Position numbers and translations under genes: made by a program. The notes under the pieces were generated by a model that saw only the letters and a program-made list of their open reading frames with translations, was not told the DNA's origin and ran no database searches. This document shows positions 58,151-64,000 of a stretch of 64,000 nucleotides of DNA, piece after piece (position 1 is the first letter of the stretch; every line of letters starts with the position of its first letter). The stretch is from Stenocarpella maydis (lineage: Eukaryota; Ascomycota; Sordariomycetes; Diaporthales; Diaporthaceae), in assembly GCA_002270565.1 (NCBI GenBank), contig NQMI01000135.1, positions 1 through 64,000 on the forward strand, read 5' to 3'.

Positions 58151-59203
58151 GGTATCGAATGCTGCGGGAGCAGAGCAGATCAAGTGATTGTACCGGTATC
58201 AAGACCCGCCAACACATTCAGAGGTAAGTAAGGGGTGGATACAGTCTCCTGGCATCTACCAGAAGGGATCGTGTGCACCATTTTGCGAGGGATGATGGCG
58301 GCTTTGGAGTCGTTTCGAGGTTGAGGGTTCGGCAAACCGCGGTTCAAGAATCGTGGGGGGTTCGATCTGGGGTTGCTACGTAAAGGCCCTGGTTTCTTCC
58401 CCAGTCACAAGAGGACCCACCTCCTCCCTTGACCCTTGTCCATAGGGAGCTACCTACATACACCTCTTCAGGGATCTCAAATGTTCTTTGCTTTGTACGT
58501 TACATTTGACCCACCTTTTTGACCCACCAGGTACACTTTTCTAGTAGTTTCCATACTGACAATACTTCAGGGCCATAAACTGCTTAAAATCATGACTAAT
58601 TATTTTTTATCTGTGGGTACATAGATTCTATGGAGAGTTGCTAACTTACGAATGTTGCTCTGATAGGTTGCATTAGACCCACTGTGGCAAACAAAGTCAC
58701 GAAAGAACGTTTGAGATCCCTGGAGAGGTGTACATACTGTAGGTACTCCCTAGATATGTACGTGCCTGATACGCTGCCGGGCCGGAGCTCGGCACCTGCA
58801 CCATGACATGTCTAGTGGGTCCCTGGCGTGCTTGGTACTACTCCCAGCCTCTTGATATCCAAATGTTACCTGGGAGACCAGCCACCTGGTAAACAGCAAG
58901 TAGGAACTGCTAGGAAGATGCCACAGACAGTCAAATCAATTTATGTTTTCTGTATCCGTTCCTTATCCTGCCCATGATCCGTGCTGTTCCACAATAGATC
59001 TGAGCTGTGTGTGTCATGCTGCACGTCGTGCATGTGTTGATGTGCCACTGACACTTTTGGTGGGCTGGTACTGCTGCTGCTACCTGCTACACTCACACCA
59101 CCTACTGTAGAGCGTCGAGCTTCCCGACGGCTAACCGAGTCTCCGGAACACTCCTCGAGAAGAGTTGCTTCAAGTATACGCCACATACTTCAGGGTTCGA
59201 GCA
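58151..59203. other. Divergent promoter region
   Basis: This lies between the divergent E1-beta and GH5 genes. It contains AT-richer stretches near 58500-58690 and no gene that I recognise. Confidence 0.55.
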
Positions 59204-61569
59204 ATGGCGCCAGAGCGGTCTTCCAGGCACCGCGAGTCTGGTGAGAGGAGACACAAGAGCCGTCATTCCAGGACCCATCATCATGCTTCCGGTTCAGACG
59301 GGACAAGGTCTGGCAACAGCTCTCGCCAGGCCTTGTCTATGGACGCCCTAGCAGCATTGAACGAGGCCAACATCCGAGGTTTCGATACTCAGGACGCCGA
59401 GGAGGAGGCAGAGAGAAGGCGCCGCCAGGAGCGTCACGAGCGCCGGGAAAGACGAAAACGAGAGCAGCGGGCAAGCGCTGCTCGGAATGAGTACCAGGCG
59501 GTCGAACCAGATAGCCCACGGGGCCACCGGCCACGGGCATCCAGATCCTCCCAGCCACCACCACCGTCTTATGAGGCGAGGGATGCCGACTTGAGCCACC
59601 ACAGAGACTCGAGAGACAGGAGAAAGCACCGGTCTTCAAAGGCGTATGCGCAATCACGGGACGCTTACCGAGATGATGAGGAAGAGGAAAGGTACCGACA
59701 AGAGCGCAGGGAACGCAAGCGGCAAACTAGAGTGGTCCCCAGTGCTGCAGTACCGGCGGAGGCCCAGCCCAAGGCCGGCGGATTCTGGCATCAACTACGC
59801 GGCGGTGGGACCAACACTCCAAGTAGTTACCGTAGCTACAACGACAAGGAAGAGGCATATGGCCATGAACGACCGAGGAAACGTTTCTGGACCAGGAAAA
59901 GAATATGTAGGTTTACCCCAGATTGGTGTCATGGCTGGCCACTGGACTGACATGATCAGTGATTGCTGCCGCACTATCATTCGCCATTGTCCTCATTATT
60001 GTCATCGCCGCGGTGGTGGTGAGCAAGAATAACTCCGGAGGAACCCGGTCAGGCTCGGGCTCGGGCTCGGGCTCCCGCTGCCTCAAATGCAACTTGCCTG
60101 AACAGGGCAGCATACCCAGCGGCGCTCCAGACTACCTGGATCCGTTCCGGTGGTACGATACTATCGACTTCAACGTCACATACACAGATGTGCTTGTCGG
60201 AGACCTGCCCATCATGGGCCTAAACTCGACATGGGACGACTCGAAAGCAGCGAATGAACTCGTTCCGGCCCTGAATGAGAAATGGGGCTCTTATGCAGAC
60301 CGGCCTGCTCGTGGTGTCAACCTGGGAGGCTGGCTCTCGCTGGAGCCTTGGATCGCACCGGAAATGTTCAACTACGATCAGAGCCTCGGGATCGTGGACG
60401 AATACACACTCTGCAAATACCTAGGTTCGAATTGTGCTTCCACCTTGGAGAAGCACTACTCGTCCTTTGTCACCGAGTCAACCTTCGCCGAAATCGCCGA
60501 CGCAGGCCTCGATCACGTCCGCATCCCCTACTCGTACTGGGCCGTCCAGACCTATGACGACGACCCGTATCTCTTCCGCACGTCCTGGCGGTACCTACTC
60601 CGCGGGATCGAGTGGGCCCGCAAGTACGGCCTGCGCATCAACCTGGACCTGCACGGCATCCCAGGCAGCCAGAACGGATGGAACCACAGCGGGCGCCTGG
60701 GGCCGATTGGGTGGTTCAACGGGACAAACAGCACGCAAAACGTTCAGCGGTCCGTGGATGTGCACGACCGGCTGTCCAAGTTCTTCGCGCAGGACCGGTA
60801 CCAGAACATCATCTCGCACTACGGGTTGTGCAACGAGCCCAGGATGACGGTGATCTCCTCGACCGAGGTCATAAACTGGACCGAGTCCGTGTACAGCATG
60901 GTGCGCGCCAACGGGGTCAAGAACGCCATCGTGGTCTTCGGCGACGGCTTCCGCGGGCTGGACAACTGGCAGGGCGAGATGACGGGATACGGGGACAACA
61001 TGGTGCTCGACGTGCACCAGTACGTCATCTTCAACAACCAGCAGATCGTTTTCAACCACAGCGAGAAGGTCGAGTACGCCTGCCGCGGTTGGACGGAGCA
61101 GACCGAGGCCTCGATGGACACGAGCACCGGGTTCGGCCCCACCATGGTGGCCGAGTGGTCCCAGGCCGACACCGACTGCGCCTTGTACCTCACCAATGTC
61201 GGCTGGGGCAACCGCTGGACGGGGACGTACGACACCGGCAACGCAAGCGACCCCCTCCAGGCACTGACGCCCAGATGCCCGACACAGGACAGCTCGTGCT
61301 CGTGCGCCGCCGCCAACGCCGACCCAAGCAGCTACAGCGACGACTACAAACAGTTCCTGCTGTATTTTGCCGAGGCGCAGATGGACAGCTTCGAGAAGGG
61401 CTGGGGCTGGTTCTACTGGACCTGGTGGACGAGCCAGGGCTCGTGGCAGTGGAGCTACAAGAAAGGGATGGCCGCCGGCATCCTGCCCCAGAAGGCCTAC
61501 GACCGGACGTTTCACTGCAACTCGACGGAGATACCGAACTGGTATCCGGCCTTGCCCGAGACCTTCTAG
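59204..61569 (+). CDS. exgD: Membrane-anchored exo-beta-1,3-glucanase (GH5, ExgD type)
   Basis: Two exons, 59204-59906 and 59960-61569, flank a 53-nt intron (GTAGGT...GATCAG) and give 770 residues. The N-terminal 225 residues are charged and disordered (many Arg/Glu/His/Ser). They are followed by one type II membrane segment made across the splice (IAAALSFAIVLIIVIAAVVV, about 236-255). A Gly-Ser linker (GSGSGSGSGSR) leads to the extracellular GH5 barrel: RPARGVNLGGWLSLEPW, HVRIPYSYWAV, LRINLDLHGIPGSQNGWNHSG, LCNEP with acid/base Glu about 527, FGDGFRGLDNW, HQY, and VAEWSQADTDC with nucleophile Glu about 633. Several NxS/T sites and cysteines fit a secreted domain. Acting on cell-wall glucan at the cell surface is expected. 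Confidence 0.93.
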
Positions 61570-62208
61570 TAGGCGGCGGGATGGATAGCCGCTGGTCAGG
61601 GAAGGCGAGTGTGGTCATCAGCTTTAAGGTGACCCTTTCAGTGCCGACTTACGCAATGTACCTGATGTGTACGGGCAGTTTAGGATTGGGCATCCGGGGT
61701 GGAGTTGTGCGGCCCATGGCCGTCGTCAGTATTTTAATTTGGCATTGTACACGGAGTCGGTTGCGGAGGATTGGTTCATAGTGTATTCATATTCGTCCAA
61801 AGCATCTTGTACATAAACAGCATCCCCAAGAAACAAGTTTCATTGTGGAATATAGCTTCCTACCTCTCTCATAGGTACCTCTGCACCCTTGGTGGCCTTA
61901 GACATAACACACAGTATTAACATGGGCGGCCCACTTTCGCCCCCCCCCCTGATCCGGCCCCCCTCTCCCACCCAAACACCTCTACTTCCAAGACCTATTA
62001 TTACGTCTAATTTAAACTCTATACATAGGCCCTATATAGTGTAAATAGACTAATACCTGCTACGCAGGGCAAAAATATTATACAAGTTATTTTGTAATTT
62101 ATTAATTTAAATTTAATCCTTAAATAAAGAGGCCTTAAAATCTCCTTTAAACCTTACTATTAAATCTAAACTAAATCTTGAAAATAAGGTATTTCTTGAA
62201 TATATAGT
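61570..62208. other. Intergenic region containing an AT-rich block
   Basis: After about 400 bp of ordinary 3' flank, the sequence from about 61975 turns AT-rich. No gene was recognised. Confidence 0.55.
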
Positions 62209-62222
62209 TTAGGTATATATTT
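61980..62222. repeat. AT-rich block, probable RIP-affected DNA
   Basis: An abrupt fall in GC content is accompanied by TTAAATTTAA-like runs and stops in all frames. It directly abuts the kinase pseudogene, whose conserved reading ends near 62222. Confidence 0.6.
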
Positions 62223-62860
62223 TCCGGCTTGAGATGTCCAAGTCGGCCACGCAACTCCAGAAGTGGTTTCGTAGATTCCGAGGAGGCATGCTTCCTTTTG
62301 ACGTGTATCTCCTCAAAGGCCGAGAGTATGCCTGTGAACTACTCGGCTGTCCATGACACGAGCTCGAGGGAAGGTTGAGGATTCGGGTGCTTCTTCCAGA
62401 ACTCACGGAGGTTCCCACCAACCGCTCAGGAAAAGAGGGGGTAGTACCGGCCCTGAAGGCCCCTAGGAGATTTATGGTGTGTGAGGATTTGAGCTCCTTT
62501 AGTACAGCAGCTTCCATCTCGAATTCGCTCCGCGAGTTCACCTCTTTGACAGTAAAAAGATTAAACTAAAGCGCATCGGATACTGAAAACTGATCTGGAT
62601 GGTTTGAACCGGGGGCATACTGATTCTTGGTGGGGTTGGGAGTGAGGAAGGTCATCGTGTAGTATGGCACGGAAGACTCGACCAAAGCCCCAGATCGGTC
62701 AGCTTCTTGGTCCCCATCAATGTAGAACGGCAGGATATCAGGCCAGCTCTCATCAACGGGACTCGGAGTGGCCAGGCTCGGGTCAGTTGGGGATATGGAT
62801 CTGAGGCGTCATCCAGTGGGTCCTCCAATCCCCATTGCGTTGCTTCAGTTGCCGCATCTC
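62222..62860 (-). pseudogene. Protein kinase pseudogene (fungal kinase-like domain)
   Basis: Read on the minus strand, one coherent protein can be followed: DESWPDILPFYIDGDQEADR near 62750, then DAL-stop-FNLFTVKEV, SRSEFEMEAAVLKELKSS, LLGAF, NLREFWKKHPNP, WTAE-stop-FTGILSAFEEIHVK, and GRLGHLKPENIY. This resembles fungal serine/threonine kinases with a K-x-x-x-x-x-x-FE-x-E N-lobe and an HGDLKPEN catalytic loop. Here the loop reads LGHLKPEN, losing the catalytic Asp. Two TAG stops (62566-62568, 62339-62341) and a frameshift near 62418 interrupt it. Both TAGs could have come from CAG by C-to-T change. The 3' part ends at the AT-rich block. Confidence 0.7.
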
Positions 62861-63286
62861 CAGCAGGATGATGGCCCAATTCCCGAATGGTACGGAAATC
62901 TTTGATGGTTTGCCTGCCCTGGCGACAGGCGTTGGTTCCACCTGGCACATGATGTTGACCATTTGCAGTCGTCGGTTGAACCTCTATGGGGCGACGCAAC
63001 GAGCGTCTGAGAGTTGCTCGAAGGTCACCGGATGGTGGCGTACTAGGTGACTTGTTCTGAGCATGGCCCAATAACTACTGGAAAGAGCATGCCAAAGGTT
63101 TGGGGATGAACTCACCCCCAAGGAAGATTACGAGATTGGAGCAACAACTTGGCACGACGTTCAACATGCAATTGTTGTGGAAAGCAACAACGCACCCCTA
63201 ACCCTAACAACGAAGCGCATTATGGACGTATAAAAGCTCAGTTTCTTTTGACACTTTATTTTCTATGTATGTAGAACCTAGACGAA

Positions 63287-63868
63287 ATGTTCTTCAACCA
63301 TGAGTACGAGGAGTTTGAGGCATATAATTGTTCCACAATTGTCAAAATTGAGCGTCAACTCGCCGCTCAAGAGTGCTTGAGGAATTTTAATAGGCTTTCT
63401 TCATATTTGCAAGCAGCTGAGGCTTACGGGGAAATATTTTGTAACTCTTCGTCATTTGTACCTCCCGTGTGTGGGCAAGTAATTTGGACTTGGTGTCAGC
63501 TGGTCCCCGTAGTGAATTTGCTTGTTTACTTACTTATTATATACAACAGGCTCCAGTCAAATTCATCCTCGTGGTACGTAATGCTTGAAGTCATGATCCG
63601 CAGTCCGGCCTTCGAGAGTCTAGTAGCTATACCGACGGTCAGAGAACACGCTCAGGCGCTGGACAAGCTGCTATCCTCATATGCACAGTTGGGTAATACT
63701 TTGCCTCGCCTTTCAAGGCTTCACAAGGGTTTGCAAGACAACCACGCCATTCAGAAACTCTCAAGTGCACTTTGTCTTTTTGTACGAGGACATAGTCGAA
63801 TTTCATCGCAGAGTCTACAGACTCATTCGCAAACCAGGAACGTGAGACTTTGGCGGATGTGTGGTTAG
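63287..63868 (+). pseudogene. Remnant of a fungal STAND/NACHT-type protein, N-terminal domain
   Basis: The open frame shows the N-terminal helical domain that precedes NACHT in fungal NLR-like proteins. It contains LSSYLQAAEAYGEIFCNSSS, VPPVCG, then QALDKLLSSYAQLGNTLPRL. In another frame near 63766-63840 comes FLYEDIVEFHRRVYRLIRK (family pattern IYEDILEFHRRALRLF). A possible intron at 63479-63549 (GTAATT...CAACAG) exposes APVKFILV, equivalent to WGPVKFLL. A +1 shift near 63765 and loss of downstream domains suggest a broken gene. The window ends before any NACHT domain could appear. An alternative is an intact gene with more introns than I can resolve. Confidence 0.5.
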
Positions 63869-64000
63869 ATATGGTCAGGCGCTTATTAAAGTGCAAACCC
63901 GCCCCTTCAACCAAGTCCAAGAGCTACGATGGAATGAATGGTGCCTTGGCGGGCCTGATGGTCCGGGCACCCAGGCACCTCGCCAGCTTATGTAAGACGC

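Noticed and set aside
60595..61781. Long frames on both strands over the GH5 gene
   Set aside because: They are shadows of the glucanase, which has full catalytic motifs in the chosen frame.

Overview
The window is nuclear DNA of a filamentous ascomycete, most likely a sordariomycete. The reasons are short phase-consistent introns (mostly 51-150 nt, with CTRAY branch points and CAG/TAG acceptors), GC-rich coding DNA, and a typical Pezizomycotina gene set: a VIVID/ENVOY LOV photoreceptor, an ERT1/AcuK regulator, an ExgD-type glucanase and FMP52. Two AT-rich blocks at the ends look like repeats degraded by repeat-induced point mutation (RIP). There is no operon structure; genes lie on both strands.

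Layout. 1-3.2 kb: AT-rich repeat relic and non-coding DNA. 3.2-19.1 kb: a dense housekeeping stretch with the blue-light receptor vvd (-), an unnamed conserved protein (-), the SUMO ligase NSE2 (+), the mitochondrial Miro GTPase GEM1 (-), a small SET protein (-), a small presequence-bearing protein (+), a RING protein (-), FMP52 (+) and thymidylate synthase (+). 19.7-20.3 kb: a broken short-chain dehydrogenase. 20.5-25.6 kb: riboflavin kinase with an unusually long intron (-) and the ERT1/AcuK regulator (-). 25.6-29.8 kb: a 4.2-kb non-coding stretch upstream of ERT1. 29.8-36.9 kb: an MFS drug/polyamine-type transporter (-), COQ3 (-) and RIB3 (+). 36.9-47.2 kb: a 10-kb gene-poor island with small degenerate coding relics, including P4-ATPase-like pieces. 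47.2-61.6 kb: a second dense block with a four-finger C2H2 factor (+), a DsbA/FrnE-like protein (+), TFIIE-beta (-), cytochrome b5 (-), F-actin capping protein alpha (-), the branched-chain 2-oxoacid dehydrogenase E1-beta (-) and a membrane-anchored GH5 glucanase (+). 61.6-64 kb: accessory DNA with an AT-rich block, a protein-kinase pseudogene (-) and, divergently, a broken N-terminal domain of a STAND/NACHT-type protein (+).

Together the intact genes serve mitochondrial upkeep (GEM1, COQ3, E1-beta, FMP52), flavin supply (RIB3 makes a riboflavin precursor, FMN1 phosphorylates riboflavin), DNA synthesis and repair (thymidylate synthase, NSE2), transcription (ERT1, C2H2 factor, TFIIE) and wall and actin biology. 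No biosynthetic cluster, rRNA, tRNA or CRISPR array was found. The most notable signals are a GATC-rich palindromic cluster upstream of vvd, a (CAG)15 tract transcribed inside the 849-nt FMN1 intron, two GC-AG introns, two dispersed intergenic palindromic motifs, and the kinase/STAND relic pair at the right end. Exon coordinates come from reading splice signals and reading frame by eye, with no transcript data.
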